A DNA stretch of 64,000 bases from Legionella sainthelensi (lineage in GTDB: Bacteria > Pseudomonadota > Gammaproteobacteria > Legionellales > Legionellaceae): assembly GCF_900637685.1 (NCBI RefSeq), contig NZ_LR134388.1, positions 2,491,501 to 2,555,500 of the forward strand, read 5' to 3'. Numbering within the stretch: the first letter of the stretch is position 1; each line of letters starts with the position of its first letter. Below the pieces are notes generated by a model. It was not told where the DNA came from and made no database searches. It saw only the letters and a list, made by a program, of their open reading frames with translations. The position numbers and the translations under genes were made by a program. Shown here in pieces: positions 53,458 to 62,686 of the stretch.

Positions 53458-54411
53458 TTACAGTGCTTTGTTGCTGTTAGCGCTGGTTAGTGCAAGTTCA
53501 TCCATCGCTCTGGATAAACCTGATTGTTTCCCTTTCGCGAAGAGACCTATTCCTGCAGCCAAAATACCTACCCCCACAGCCGCAGTTACAGCACCCGCAA
53601 TTACACCAATACCAGTGGCGGCCAATGTGACACCCACAGCAGCAACTGCTAATCCTAACGCAACCATTAAACCACCAAGAACTTTCATACCCATAGAAGG
53701 CTTACCTTGAACAGTTCTAGCTTCGGTTTGGTAATCCTTAACTGCCATTTTACCCTTTAACAAAGATTGAGTATTATTTAGAACTTTTGTTAGATCGATA
53801 ATTGATTCGTTACCTTCAGTTTTTAATGCTTCGATTTGGCTAACGACTTTCTTAGCATGTTCTCTAATTTGAGCATCCAAAGTATCTTGTTGTAACTGTT
53901 CTTTTAATTTTTGTAGTGCACTCTTATAGTGGGCTAGAGGCGACGTAGATGAGAAAAAATCTATCAGTGGATGCAATATGACTGTTTTAAGGTTAAAAAT
54001 ATCAGTTTCGCGAGGAAATGTTGTTTTTATGCGAGCAGAATCAAAATGGCTTTCAGCTAACTCTGGATATCGAGTCATTTCATAAGCAAGAAATGCTTTT
54101 TCTAATGTTGAATTACGCATAAAAGTGTTTTCGCCTGCATCTGGTGCTCTCTGGATTATGCGCTGAGTTAAAGTATGCAAAACCTCGGGACTTAATTCTT
54201 CACCAATTGTTTCAACAAAATCTTTGATCGCATCCATTTGTGTATGGTTTGAATCAGTAACCGGTTTATTTGGATCCACATAGCCATTTGCAGGAGAACG
54301 TTTAAAAGTATTTGGATGAAGCAGTTGCTCGAGTACTTGATCGGAAATTGTTCCGTTTTTTAAAGACTTACCATATTTATTCATTAAGTTACGTGTTTGT
54401 TGCAAAGGCAT
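53458..54411 (-). CDS. Legionella effector candidate with Gly/Ala-rich C-terminal membrane segment
   Basis: I start at ATG 54411, with GGGAG as ribosome site, giving 317 residues. The N-terminal 220 residues are helical and polar (MPLQQTRNLMNKYGKSLK, then repeated amphipathic helices). Residues about 245-300 form a long hydrophobic Gly/Ala hairpin (VLGGLMVALGLAVAAVGVTL and GVIAGAVTAAVGVGILAAG), then a short polar tail. SPEVLHTL and FMRNSTLEKAFLAY resemble segments of the gene at 40391. No signal peptide. This architecture is frequent in Dot/Icm substrates that enter host membranes; that role is inference. Confidence 0.62.
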   Translation of the reverse strand: MPLQQTRNLMNKYGKSLKNGTISDQVLEQLLHPNTFKRSPANGYVDPNKPVTDSNHTQMDAIKDFVETIGEELSPEVLHTLTQRIIQRAPDAGENTFMRNSTLEKAFLAYEMTRYPELAESHFDSARIKTTFPRETDIFNLKTVILHPLIDFFSSTSPLAHYKSALQKLKEQLQQDTLDAQIREHAKKVVSQIEALKTEGNESIIDLTKVLNNTQSLLKGKMAVKDYQTEARTVQGKPSMGMKVLGGLMVALGLAVAAVGVTLAATGIGVIAGAVTAAVGVGILAAGIGLFAKGKQSGLSRAMDELALTSANSNKAL

Positions 54412-54661
54412 ACTATACTCCCAAAAGCCCAAATACAGGTCAAATTATATACAATTTAGCTTAAGGAAATATTATCTACACGCAGATTTGAACGACTCCA
54501 AATTATTTGCTTGCTATCAACTAAAATTGAATCGCTAATCGCGGATTTATATCGAACTAAAAAATAAGTTACTTTTTGAACAAAAATTAACAAACTTCAC
54601 TGTGATTTTTTAATAAAATAAAAAATAATGAACTTTTTTTAAAAAAAACTGCGATCAACAC

Positions 54662-54690
54662 TTGACTCAAAACGTATCTCAGAGTCTAAT
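54662..54690 (+). promoter_or_regulatory. Promoter of tRNA-Phe
   Basis: TTGACT at 54662-54667, a 17-bp spacer and TCTAAT at 54685-54690, followed by a C-rich discriminator (ACCCTC), as expected for a strongly expressed, stringently controlled tRNA gene. Transcription should start near 54697, six bases before the tRNA. Confidence 0.8.
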
Positions 54691-54702
54691 AGCAACCCTC
54701 GG

Positions 54703-54812
<110 letters not shown>

Positions 54813-54829
54813 TTGGCTCTTTCCCATTT

Positions 54830-56089
54830 AAGGGGGCAGCTTTAATCACGCGTAGAGCACTCTAATAGGCACCCTATAGTTTTCAAAATTTCTAAAACCG
54901 TACGTCCTTCGCTGAATGAGTTTCATTTTGCGATGAAACCCTTCTGTTATTCCGTTTGATTTACTAAACCGCCACATTCTGGCCCACTTCATCTTTCCAA
55001 GCACAAAGTGTTTTACCTAATGAAGCTAATGCTTTAAAACCACTTTGCTTTAACTCATCTAACATATCCAAGAAAGTAGGTATTACTTTACGGCACTCAT
55101 GCTGTGTTAATGCCCTTTTCATTAATAGTGAGTGCAGTTGTTGCTGAAATTGATAAATAGCTTCTATTGCGGGATTTTCAGTGAGAAACGCATCTCTTTT
55201 GACTTTCTTCTCATCACTTAAGTTATCAGGTCTTGTTCTCAATAAGGCTAAGATGCCTCTATTGTTTTTAATTTCAGTGGAGAGTTCTCGACAGGTCATC
55301 ATACACTGATGTTGAATTAAACGAATTACATGAAACCTATCAGCCACTATCATTCCATTAGGAAAGTATTTCTTTACTAAAGAACGGTACGTACTACTTA
55401 AGTCCATACAAATCATTTTGACACCTTCTTTTCCAGGTAATTGCTGTAGATATTCTTTTAATTCTTGCTCACGACGGCCACGAACCACATCAAATACCTT
55501 ATGTTTTCTGAGGTCACAAAACGTTGTAGCGAAGCCTTCTTTCTTACTAAATAAATGTTCATCAATACCAAGCACTAGCGGGCATGGGCGATTGAGTAAC
55601 TCTCGATTTTGTTCCTCATAATGCCGTTGATACCAGCGCTCTATGGTCGCTTTCCCTTTCTTATAACGTTCCGATAGGTCTTTTTGTGATACTCCTCGAC
55701 TATGTTCATGAAATACTGCTGATTGAGCTCGCCATGTAGCTCGTTGATGTTTATTAATACCTGGAAATTGTTGATTCCCATAACGACCACAATCATGACA
55801 ATATAACTTATAGGCTTTAAACCGTAATATACTGCGCCTATGACCTATCAACTCATGATGAACTTCCCGTATATAGGATGATTTCTTGCGTACCTTTTTA
55901 CTATGACAATGACCACAACGTGCTAATCGATTATAAAAAACTTCTAATAATAACGGTTGATAACCGCTCACTTTTACTATAGAAAATCCAGGTAAATTTA
56001 GGATAAGATTCTTCCTAGGCACTTTAATCTCCTTTTTGATCGCGAAATCAAGGATTTAGTCTAGACTAATTTGATTAAAGTGCCCCCTT
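54830..56089 (-). mobile_element. ISL3-family insertion sequence
   Basis: The ends are inverted repeats: GGGGGCAGCTTTAATCA at 54832-54848 and TGATTAAAGTGCCCCC at 56072-56087, identical but for one base in the left copy, each flanked by AA/TT. They enclose one transposase gene on the minus strand. No target duplication is evident. The element sits just inside the left island repeat. Confidence 0.85.
54846..56022 (-). CDS. ISL3-family transposase (frameshifted near its C-terminus)
   Basis: The first 352 residues show the N-terminal zinc ribbon (CGHCHSKKVRKK and YCHDCGRYG), a helix-turn-helix (GVSQKDLSERYKKGKATIERW), LVLGIDEHLFSKKEG with the first catalytic Asp, ICMDLSSTYRSLV with the second, and VADRFHVIRLIQHQ. 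The frame is lost near 54975 in GTGGGCC; removing one G gives EVARMWRFSKSNGITEGFHRKMKL and YGFRNFENYRV, the normal ISL3 end with the catalytic Glu, stopping at 54846. About 391 residues if corrected. Here the change is an extra base, unlike most other breaks in the window. Confidence 0.9.
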
Positions 56090-56249
56090 TTTTGGTGTAG
56101 AGCCGAGTTTTTCCTAGCGAGGCTAACGTTTTAAATGCGCTCTGCTTGTCTGCTTCTTCGAGGTTGCTCGAACCAGTGCTTTTTCGAATTCTGCATCCAA
56201 AGACCGCTTTATCGATATGCCAATACTCCCCTCTTTTTAAAGGACGGGA

Positions 56250-56366
56250 ATGGCAAGACTATTAACTAAATCAAAATTTAAGATGGCTTTAGAATACCCG
56301 ACAAAGCGTTGGTATTATGATCGTCCCAATGAATATACAAATCCGATTGTAAGGACATACAATTAG
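56250..56366 (+). pseudogene. N-terminal remnant of a DUF2779-like protein
   Basis: ATG 56250, behind AGGACGGG, opens 38 codons starting MARLLTKSKFKMALEYPTKR and stopping at 56364-56366. The MxRLLTKSKFxxxLExPTK pattern with the following Tyr resembles the start of DUF2779 proteins (with a nuclease-like domain) as I remember them. The rest of the gene is absent, so this is a stub. Confidence 0.45.
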
Positions 56367-56609
56367 TACTTGCCATTGTAGCAGTTTAAGTTAAATCTAA
56401 GTGGTTATAAATCAAACATGACCTTGTTTTTCCAGGATCCTGCCCGAGTGCCTGTTATAATTAACTAAAGTGGACAAATTTGATAAGTACCGTTTTGGCA
56501 TTTTAGGCGGCCTCATTAGCTGCTATCTATGGTCTCTTCAGCATGCTGAATGATAGGCGGTATCTTTGTGGTTCTCATCTACTCAAGCATTGGCACCAAA
56601 AGACTTTAC

Positions 56610-56801
56610 TTATCGTTCATCATATTCTCGCCAATCTTCTGTAAGTAGCACTAATTCATGATCACGCAAATCCGGATCTGGTTTAGGATTACCTTTAACG
56701 TCAAAGCAAACGTCGGCAGTTTTATCTTTCTCTGAGAGTGCTGTAAGGATCGATTTATTCAATGGTGCAGTTAATTTGAAACTTACATTTTTTTTCTCAT
56801 C
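56610..56801 (-). pseudogene. C-terminal remnant of type I restriction-modification methylase HsdM
   Basis: An open stretch reads VSFKLTAPLNKSILTALSEK, then TADVCFDVKGNPKPDPDLRD and LTEDWREYDER before the stop at 56610-56612. GNPxPDPxLRDxExVPLxEDIxEYFxRE is a hallmark of the C-terminal part of HsdM. Here only this end remains and its own last part is altered. The stretch happens to be in frame with, and directly after, the TGA stop of the ankyrin gene at 56802. An hsdR end at 60971 supports loss of a whole type I system. Confidence 0.6.
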
Positions 56802-59800
56802 TCAGCGCATAGGCCTTAACATAGGAGCCGGGTTATGCAGCACACCTTTGTCACTCTTATTTTCTTTGGCAATCGAGAAAAATGACTGCCTGTTTTGGGG
56901 TAAAAGATCCTTATTTGAAAAAAATACTGCTTCCTTATTTTCATTACTATAATCAGTTTTTACAGGCAATAACGCTAAAATAATCTTTAAGCTTTCAGCA
57001 TTCATAGCAGCACGATCAAGTACTGTCTTGCCATATTCGTCTTGAATCCTCACTGCCTCTAAGCGCTGATTTTCTGGCAATAACGCTAGAATGGCCTTTA
57101 GACTTCCAGCATTGCTAGCAACCTTATGAAGTATTGTATTGCCAGATTTGTTTTGAATCATCACCGTCTCTAAACGTTGATTTTCCGGCAATAACTCTAG
57201 AATGGTCTTTAGGCTTTCAGGAGTATTAGCAGCCTCATGAAGTACTGTATTGCCTTCTTTACTTTGAACCATCACTGCCTCTAATCGTTGATTTTCCGGC
57301 AATGACACGAGAATGATCTTTAAGCTTTCAGGAGTATCAGCAGCATAATGAAATACTGTATTGCCTTCTTTACTTTGAACCATCACTGCCTCTAATCCTT
57401 GATTTTCCAGCAATAACGCGAGAATGGCCTTTAGAGTTTCAGAATTATCAGCAGCCAGATGAAGTGCTGTCTCGCCATGTCTGTTTTTTTGTTTTATTGC
57501 CACTTCTTTTAGGGACAAGATTTTTTGTGCGATACCGAAATGGCTATTGATTAGTGCTGCCATCAGCGGAGTCTTTTCTCCTGGATAACTGACCCCATTG
57601 ACTTTAGCACCGTGTTCCAAGAGTACATCAAAAATGTCCTCATCTCCTTTCTCAGCAGCCCAAAATAAAGCGGTTTTCATGTGGGCATCCAAGGTTTCAA
57701 GACAAGCTCCGTGCTCCAGCAAATCGTTCACCATGGCTAAGTCTTTGTTTTGAACGGCGAGGATAAGCGGTGTATTTTCATCATTATCTTTGATGTCCAG
57801 TTGCGCCTGCGCTGCAATCAATTGTTGGGCAATATCGCGACCCACTTCGTTTTTATCTTTGTAGAGCACTTTTTCAAGGGCACGGATTAAAGCGGTATTG
57901 CCGTCTTTATCTTGGATGTTTACATTAATGCCCCGTGCCATGAGGGTGCTGATGCTCTTCTTGTCGGCATTTAAGGTGGCAAGATGCAAGGCGCTTTGCC
58001 CCTTTTTGTTCCTCGCATGAATCGCAGCACCTTGTTCCATAGCGTCAAAATCAATGATTCCCTGGTCTAATTGGTGCAGATAATCCCGGTTAGTCGCTAA
58101 CAGCGCGTCAAAGGCTTCTTGGTGATGAGAGGCGTACTCACCTAATAACTGAAGTAACTCATCGTTTCTGGTAGAGAGGACAAAAGCAAGGACTTGTTGC
58201 AAGGCTTCGGTGTTTTGCAATGCTTCCTGGGTGCTGAATAATTCTTGGAAAAAGCGCTTCGTCTCTTCTGCAATCATGGCTTGCAATTGGGAAGAGGCTA
58301 CCTTGCCATAGAAAAGGTAAGGCATGGTCGCACAGGCCAAGGGAAGCTGCGATTTAGAATCGCAATACCCTGCATAATCCTGAAAGTGTTCTTTGACAGC
58401 TGGATAATCTTTGCAGGCCACTTTACGCGTGATGCCACTTTGTGCCCCTGTATTCACGTGGGTGATGTGATGCTTCTGACACAGGGTGTGGCCCAGCAAA
58501 CGAAACATATCCACCACCTGAGCTATTTTTTCTTTTTTCACTGCAGACTCAATTGAATCCAAACACAACCCACCCTGTTGCCCTTTCCATACCCAGGATT
58601 GCGCCAAAATGGCATCATCCAGCGATGGGTTTTGCGCCTCACCTTGGCATAAAACATAAAACCCACCATTAGGAGAGGCAATACCATGAATCACACACTC
58701 ACTGCCTGCACCGCCAAGATACTGGCAGCAATGAGTTATTTTTCCAAGACAGGCCGCAAGTGCGGCTCCCTTATCACTGGTCGTATCGAGTTTTTTAATA
58801 TAAATCCCAGGATAGCCAATCTTTTTCCCATCAATAACCACAGCAGGAATTGTCTTCTCTGCATTATCGCGCTTGAGTGCATAAAATTGCTCTCTATTTT
58901 GGGGACTGATGCCGTTTTGAATTAAAATGTTTTGGGCTGCACTGCTTTCTTGTTGGTACTTGGCATAAAAGGCTTCCAGAACAATCATGTCAATATTTGC
59001 TAAAGGTAATCGTCCCTGGCAAAGAGAAACAAGTTGGGTTTGCAGCTCAAATAGGTGTTGACTGAATACTTTCAGCTGTTCCTCGCGCACCCTTCGTTCT
59101 TCGGGGTGAGTCAAGGGCTTTTTCTTAAGGTTCTTATATTGTTTTGCTACCGTAGAGAGTTCCTTTTTGACGTCTTGAATTTTATCCCTTATTGCCGCAT
59201 CGAACTTTTGGCCTTCTTGTTTCGTTGCTTTCTTGCCCATCCTCCCCATCGTCTCAATAGCTTCTGCATGCGGCAAAAGAGCACGAAAACGGGGATTAGC
59301 GAGGTACAGATTGGCCAGTTTTATCCATTGCGGCAACGCGCACGTATCGGCTTGGGGCAGCTCAAATAAGCAGGCATCATGAACCAGATAGTTATAGACA
59401 TTTTGGTCTTTAAATTGGAGCAAATAATGCAATACCGCTTTTTCATCCTTAAAAATCGTAGCTAATTTCAATGCATGGTCTTCAGCCACCCCATTGCACT
59501 CCACAATAAGGGCTAATCGACATAAAGGAAGCACTTTTTGATAACATGCATGATTTTGCACCTGATGCGGTGGATGAGTGGGGGTAGGCAGTGCCGTTGC
59601 TTCAATAAAGTCACCTAATCCCCATTGCTGCAACGTGACCTTCATAAAATAAGCAGCTTCATCACCATAGTCATCGTGAACGCGATTGATTAACTCATTG
59701 GCTTTGTCGCTAAAGACAAGTGATTTTTGTTGTAATCCCTGAATAGTTTGTAGCTCTTGTAGGATATCCAGCATGGGTAAGGGTGACATATCTTTTTTCT

Positions 59801-59816
59801 CTAAGGTTGGAATCAT
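56802..59816 (-). CDS. Large ankyrin-repeat protein, effector candidate
   Basis: A 1004-residue protein with three parts. Residues 1-330 are helical. Residues about 330-520 form a Cys- and Gly-containing domain (KIGYPGIYIKKLDTTSDKG, CCQYLGGAGSECVIHG, SPNGGFYVL, AQSWVWKGQQGGLCLDSIES) that I do not recognise. From about 605 come ankyrin repeats: five or six ordinary 33-residue ones (KKGQSALHLATLNADKKS, GNTALIRALEK, NTPLILAVQNKD), then a 37-residue series (GNTVLHEAANTPESLKTILE and LLPENQRLEAV). There is no signal peptide. The layout matches Legionella Dot/Icm ankyrin effectors. It lies inside the tRNA-Phe island, suggesting horizontal gain. Codon use in the 5' half looks more GC-rich than in the repeats. 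Confidence 0.72.
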   Translation of the reverse strand: MIPTLEKKDMSPLPMLDILQELQTIQGLQQKSLVFSDKANELINRVHDDYGDEAAYFMKVTLQQWGLGDFIEATALPTPTHPPHQVQNHACYQKVLPLCRLALIVECNGVAEDHALKLATIFKDEKAVLHYLLQFKDQNVYNYLVHDACLFELPQADTCALPQWIKLANLYLANPRFRALLPHAEAIETMGRMGKKATKQEGQKFDAAIRDKIQDVKKELSTVAKQYKNLKKKPLTHPEERRVREEQLKVFSQHLFELQTQLVSLCQGRLPLANIDMIVLEAFYAKYQQESSAAQNILIQNGISPQNREQFYALKRDNAEKTIPAVVIDGKKIGYPGIYIKKLDTTSDKGAALAACLGKITHCCQYLGGAGSECVIHGIASPNGGFYVLCQGEAQNPSLDDAILAQSWVWKGQQGGLCLDSIESAVKKEKIAQVVDMFRLLGHTLCQKHHITHVNTGAQSGITRKVACKDYPAVKEHFQDYAGYCDSKSQLPLACATMPYLFYGKVASSQLQAMIAEETKRFFQELFSTQEALQNTEALQQVLAFVLSTRNDELLQLLGEYASHHQEAFDALLATNRDYLHQLDQGIIDFDAMEQGAAIHARNKKGQSALHLATLNADKKSISTLMARGINVNIQDKDGNTALIRALEKVLYKDKNEVGRDIAQQLIAAQAQLDIKDNDENTPLILAVQNKDLAMVNDLLEHGACLETLDAHMKTALFWAAEKGDEDIFDVLLEHGAKVNGVSYPGEKTPLMAALINSHFGIAQKILSLKEVAIKQKNRHGETALHLAADNSETLKAILALLLENQGLEAVMVQSKEGNTVFHYAADTPESLKIILVSLPENQRLEAVMVQSKEGNTVLHEAANTPESLKTILELLPENQRLETVMIQNKSGNTILHKVASNAGSLKAILALLPENQRLEAVRIQDEYGKTVLDRAAMNAESLKIILALLPVKTDYSNENKEAVFFSNKDLLPQNRQSFFSIAKENKSDKGVLHNPAPMLRPMR
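56960..57500 (-). repeat. 111-bp tandem repeats encoding 37-residue ankyrin-like units
   Basis: About five consecutive units, each 37 codons, run through this part of the ankyrin gene. Adjacent units near 57247-57330 and 57358-57440 are nearly identical in DNA over long stretches, implying recent duplication; the outer units are more diverged. Each encodes G-N/K-T-V-L-H, a helix, ESLKxIL and LPENQRLEAV. Confidence 0.8.
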
Positions 59817-60056
59817 GCAAGGTGGTCAAATCAGTCATTTTTACTAACCACACAGGGGTTGATGTTTATATAAGTAACAAATAAACATAAAAATGACTAA
59901 TTACATTCCAGTATGAGCATACATTAATCTATATGGTTGTTAAATATAACTGTCTAAAATGAACAGGTTAAAAAAGCTGGAAAAATGACGAAAATTTAAA
60001 CCAAACTTTAAATTGTAGAATTGCTTAAGACGAGCAAATAAAATGAGGTGGACTAA

Positions 60057-60211
60057 ATGAAAATAAAGTTTTTTTAATAGGCGCAGGTGTTGGTGCGTTG
60101 ACCATCGGATATATAGCTAGCAAATGATTATTAAATACAGCGATTGCAAATCCGGCTCTATCAGCAGCGATTGTTGTTGCAGGAGCTGTTCTTTATAAAA
60201 GCAATAATTAA
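60057..60211 (+). pseudogene. Small hydrophobic protein gene, broken
   Basis: ATG 60057 follows a good ribosome site (GAGGTGG), but the frame closes after six codons. One base shift gives VFLIGAGVGALTIGYIASK, a TGA, then LLNTAIANPALSAAIVVAGA and VLYKSNN before TAA at 60209. This would be a membrane protein of about 50 residues with Gly-zipper character. Either it is decayed or the sequence has errors here. Confidence 0.35.
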
Positions 60212-60266
60212 GAGGTTAGATTAACCGGGCTTAAAGGAGGGGCAATTGAGCTAAATTAGGGAAACG

Positions 60267-60569
60267 CTAAAGCTCAACTATATTTCCAAAATTTGTTGGA
60301 CGGGACTTAGATTTGTGTTTGAAATAATTCTTCAATTCTCGGTTGCCTGGTTTTTTGAGTAACTCATCGCAAGAGTTTAATGTTTGGTTTATAAAGCTAA
60401 GTTGTTTATCAATTTTCTCAAGAGCAACAGGCATATATTTTTCAAAATAAGTTAATATCGAAACCACTGGTTCTTCATCTTTTAAAGTCTATTTCATTTT
60501 ATTAAAACGAGAGAAATGGCCGATTATTTCGTGATATTTGTTGTTAGCCAAGTAAAAAGATTGGAGCAT
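60267..60569 (-). pseudogene. Small hypothetical gene with in-frame TAG
   Basis: ATG 60569, behind CTGGAG, reads MLQSFYLANNKYHEIIGHFS for 27 codons, hits TAG at 60489-60491 and continues in the same frame to 60267 (VSILTYFEKYMPVALEKIDK, helical and basic). The full product would be about 100 residues. It follows the gene at 60585 by 15 bp, so the two were one unit. No family recognised. Confidence 0.5.
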
Positions 60570-60584
60570 TAGAGAATCTCCAGA

Positions 60585-60963
60585 TTAATAATTTTTCATG
60601 CTTTTTAATTTAAATAACATATCGCTCAAGTCATTAATACAAATAGCTATTTTTTCATCATAATCAAAGTCTTGTACAATATAAACGATATCTTCTGGTG
60701 GTGATTTTGCTTTTAACAATTTAATTTTTGACAGTTTATCTTCAATTTCTTTTTTTGTTTACTAATTCTGAGTATTGGATAGACGAAATAAAAAAGAGCT
60801 TACATGATAAAGCATAAATATCATTCCTTAAACGAGTATTAGCACCATATTTTTGTTTAAAATGATTGATTAGAACTACGATTAGAGCACCAATTATTCC
60901 TGATATAACAAATTTGCCAGTATTCAGCAATATTTGAATATAATCCATCAATTCGGACTTCAA
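60585..60963 (-). CDS. Small membrane-anchored hypothetical protein (one frameshift)
   Basis: The first 70 residues contain a membrane helix (FVISGIIGALIVVLINHF) and a helical region (LRNDIYALSCKLFFISSIQY). The frame is lost at a seven-A run (plus-strand T7, near 60750-60756); dropping one A continues KKEIEDKLSKIKLLKAKSPP, EDIVYIVQDF and CINDLSDMLFKLKSMKNY to a stop at 60585. About 125 residues. Looks like a small accessory-island gene of unknown function. Confidence 0.5.
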
Positions 60964-60970
60964 TGTTTAC

Positions 60971-61250
60971 TCAATGCATTACCAGATCAATGGCTACAAG
61001 TTGTTTGTCTGGTAGGTATTTATACCTTCGAAGAATGATTCGGGAATGGTTACGCATTTTTGCTCTTACACTCTCCCGCTTTTGCTAACCAATACTAACA
61101 TTATTACAGATTTTTTGTGTTAATTCATGTGCTATTTTTTTAATGTTTCATCACATACTCTCTAATGGTACTTTCATTTTCTGCTAAAGCCTCATAAAAA
61201 GCGAGTTCACCATCATTTAAGCCAAGATCTCGCTCATGCTCAATCTTTTA
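60971..61250 (-). pseudogene. C-terminal remnant of type I restriction enzyme HsdR
   Basis: Scattered stops interrupt a reading that still shows IEHERDLGLNDGELAFYEAL, AENESTIREYV, then KKIAHELTQKICNNVSIG, SVRAKMRNHSRIILRRYKYL and PDKQLVAIDLV. This order (LGLxxxELAFYxALAxNES, IAHELT, NVSVDW, VRAKLRxxVKRLLRRYxYPPD) is the C-terminal end of HsdR. At least two stops and one shift are needed, so this is a decayed fragment. Confidence 0.65.
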
Positions 61251-61416
61251 TAACCTTCCTGGGATATTTAAACCCATTGGTAAATAGATTGTAATGATAT
61301 TTACCAATGGGGAATTTGCGTATTTGAGTAAGACACTGTTATACATCGTAGGACATTTGCAGTGGTTTCCTGAGATATAAATTACAATAAAATCAATAAG
61401 TTATTTTTCATCTGGT

Positions 61417-61497
61417 GACTGAAAATCCTCGTGTGGGCAGTTCGATTCTGCCTCTGGCCACCATGAGAACCCGAGTATAATCAATAAGTTACAATCG
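61417..61497 (+). repeat. Right attachment-type direct repeat (tRNA-Phe 3' end)
   Basis: Copy of 54732-54812 with one mismatch in 81 bp. It contains the anticodon-arm 3' side, T arm, acceptor 3' strand, CCA and 34 bp of downstream sequence, but no 5' half of the tRNA, so it is not a functional gene. Confidence 0.92.
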
Positions 61498-61603
61498 ATA
61501 TACCAAACCCTTAAAAATCCTATGCGGGGATTTTGTGAGGCACAGATGACACAAGGTTATAAGCTAATCACATTATCAATTTGTGTTGTTCTTTTCTCTT
61601 TTC

Positions 61604-61936
61604 TTAAGTTTGGGTTGCGAAGTAAAGTGAGCACCACCCCGCTTTTCTGTTTTCGCAAACCTTACTTGTAGCTTCATATAGATTCTGCAATTCAGCTGAG
61701 GAAGAAGCCGTTGTGATCCGTCCAGAACGATGCTCTAACAAATCCTGCCGCTCTTCAAAGCTCACCCCTACAGAACGCAACCGCCGTCCAAAAGTATATT
61801 TTATATCATGAACACGTACATATTCTAATCCAGCTCTCTTTTGAGCCCCCTTCCATGCAGTATTATGTATCCGATTCATTGGCTCGCCATTATAAGAACG
61901 CTCAAAACTATTACCAGATCTTGGAGGATTTATCAT
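61604..61936 (-). pseudogene. Tyrosine-recombinase integrase, C-terminal remnant
   Basis: Recognisable parts are YNGEPMNRIHNTAWKGAQKR, VRVHDIKYTFGRRLRSVGVS, FEERQDLLEHRSGRITT and SSAELQNLYEA. The HDxxxTFxxxL and H-R-S-G boxes are those of phage integrases, but the nucleophile region normally reading THYSxAEL is TASSSAEL, so the catalytic Tyr is missing. The tail is frameshifted: an alternative frame gives VLTLLRNPNLRKEK. The N-terminal half is absent. It lies 100 bp outside the right island repeat. Confidence 0.8.
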
Positions 61937-61944
61937 GTTCTTTG

Positions 61945-62231
61945 TTTCTAATTGAATTTGATTGTTCGGCAGATATGCTTGTATCTCCTATTAGCAAATA
62001 TGGTCCAAAAGACCGAGATAAAGGTGAAAGAGTAAGTTACTTAGCAAATGAGCTTGAACAACACTTAAAACGACACTTCTCGAAGGACAGCTAACTCAGA
62101 ACGACCACTTTTGGGGATTCTTCCACACGACACCTTTTGGCCTAACTGGTGAAACAGCAAAGAATACTATGATGCTGCATCGATTTCTAACGACTCATAT
62201 TAAAGGCACCGGCAAAGAAGAAATAAAATAG
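61945..62231 (+). pseudogene. Remnant of an unidentified gene
   Basis: The plus strand reads LIEFDCSADMLVSPISKYGP, KDRDKGERVSYLANELEQ and HFSKDS then stops, and after a one-base shift reads NDHFWGFFHTTPFGLTGETA and LHRFLTTHIKGTGKEEIK to TAG at 62229-62231. Both parts look like protein sequence. I do not recognise the family, and no start codon is clear. Confidence 0.35.
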
Positions 62232-62327
62232 TCTTATCACAATCATTGAATTATTCAATTTCCCTTTGTGAGACAAGGTATTATATAGTGACTCATATCT
62301 TAGGGATAAATAAACGCAAGAAAATAT

Positions 62328-62663
62328 ATGAAAAAAATATTAATGCCTCTAATGCTATTACTTAGTCTATGTGCTTACTCAAATTCACATACCGGCATGT
62401 TTAACTGCTTCGGTCTAACCTACTCAACGACAGAGGTCACATGTAAGTTTCCGCAGTATTTTATTAAAGGCCTCGGCAAAAACATATATTTGACCGAGTC
62501 TCCAGATGTGATGCAAGCGATCTGTCAGCAGTATGGGGACGGTATTTATCTGAACTACGAAACGACTACAATTAGCTTTTTATCAAGTATCTCCGATGGT
62601 CAACCAGATATCAAAGAAAGCCAACCGATAATAATAACAATAACGTGTAATTACCATCGCTGA
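62328..62663 (+). CDS. Small exported hypothetical protein
   Basis: A 111-residue protein with a clear signal peptide (MKKILMPLMLLLSLCAYSNS). The mature part of about 90 residues has four Cys (NCFG, TCKF, ICQQYG, TCNYH), fitting two disulfides, and ends shortly after ITCNYHR. No family recognised. ATG 62328 has only a weak purine-rich site upstream. Confidence 0.6.
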   Translation: MKKILMPLMLLLSLCAYSNSHTGMFNCFGLTYSTTEVTCKFPQYFIKGLGKNIYLTESPDVMQAICQQYGDGIYLNYETTTISFLSSISDGQPDIKESQPIIITITCNYHR

Positions 62664-62686
62664 CATCATATCTGGTGGTAAGGATA

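Noticed and set aside
56960..57500. CRISPR-like regularly spaced repeats
   Set aside because: The 111-bp repeats are contiguous, coding and in frame with ankyrin units; there are no unique spacers or cas genes anywhere in the window.
61417..61497. Second tRNA-Phe gene
   Set aside because: Only the 3' half is present and there is no 5' acceptor strand or D arm; it is an attachment-type repeat.
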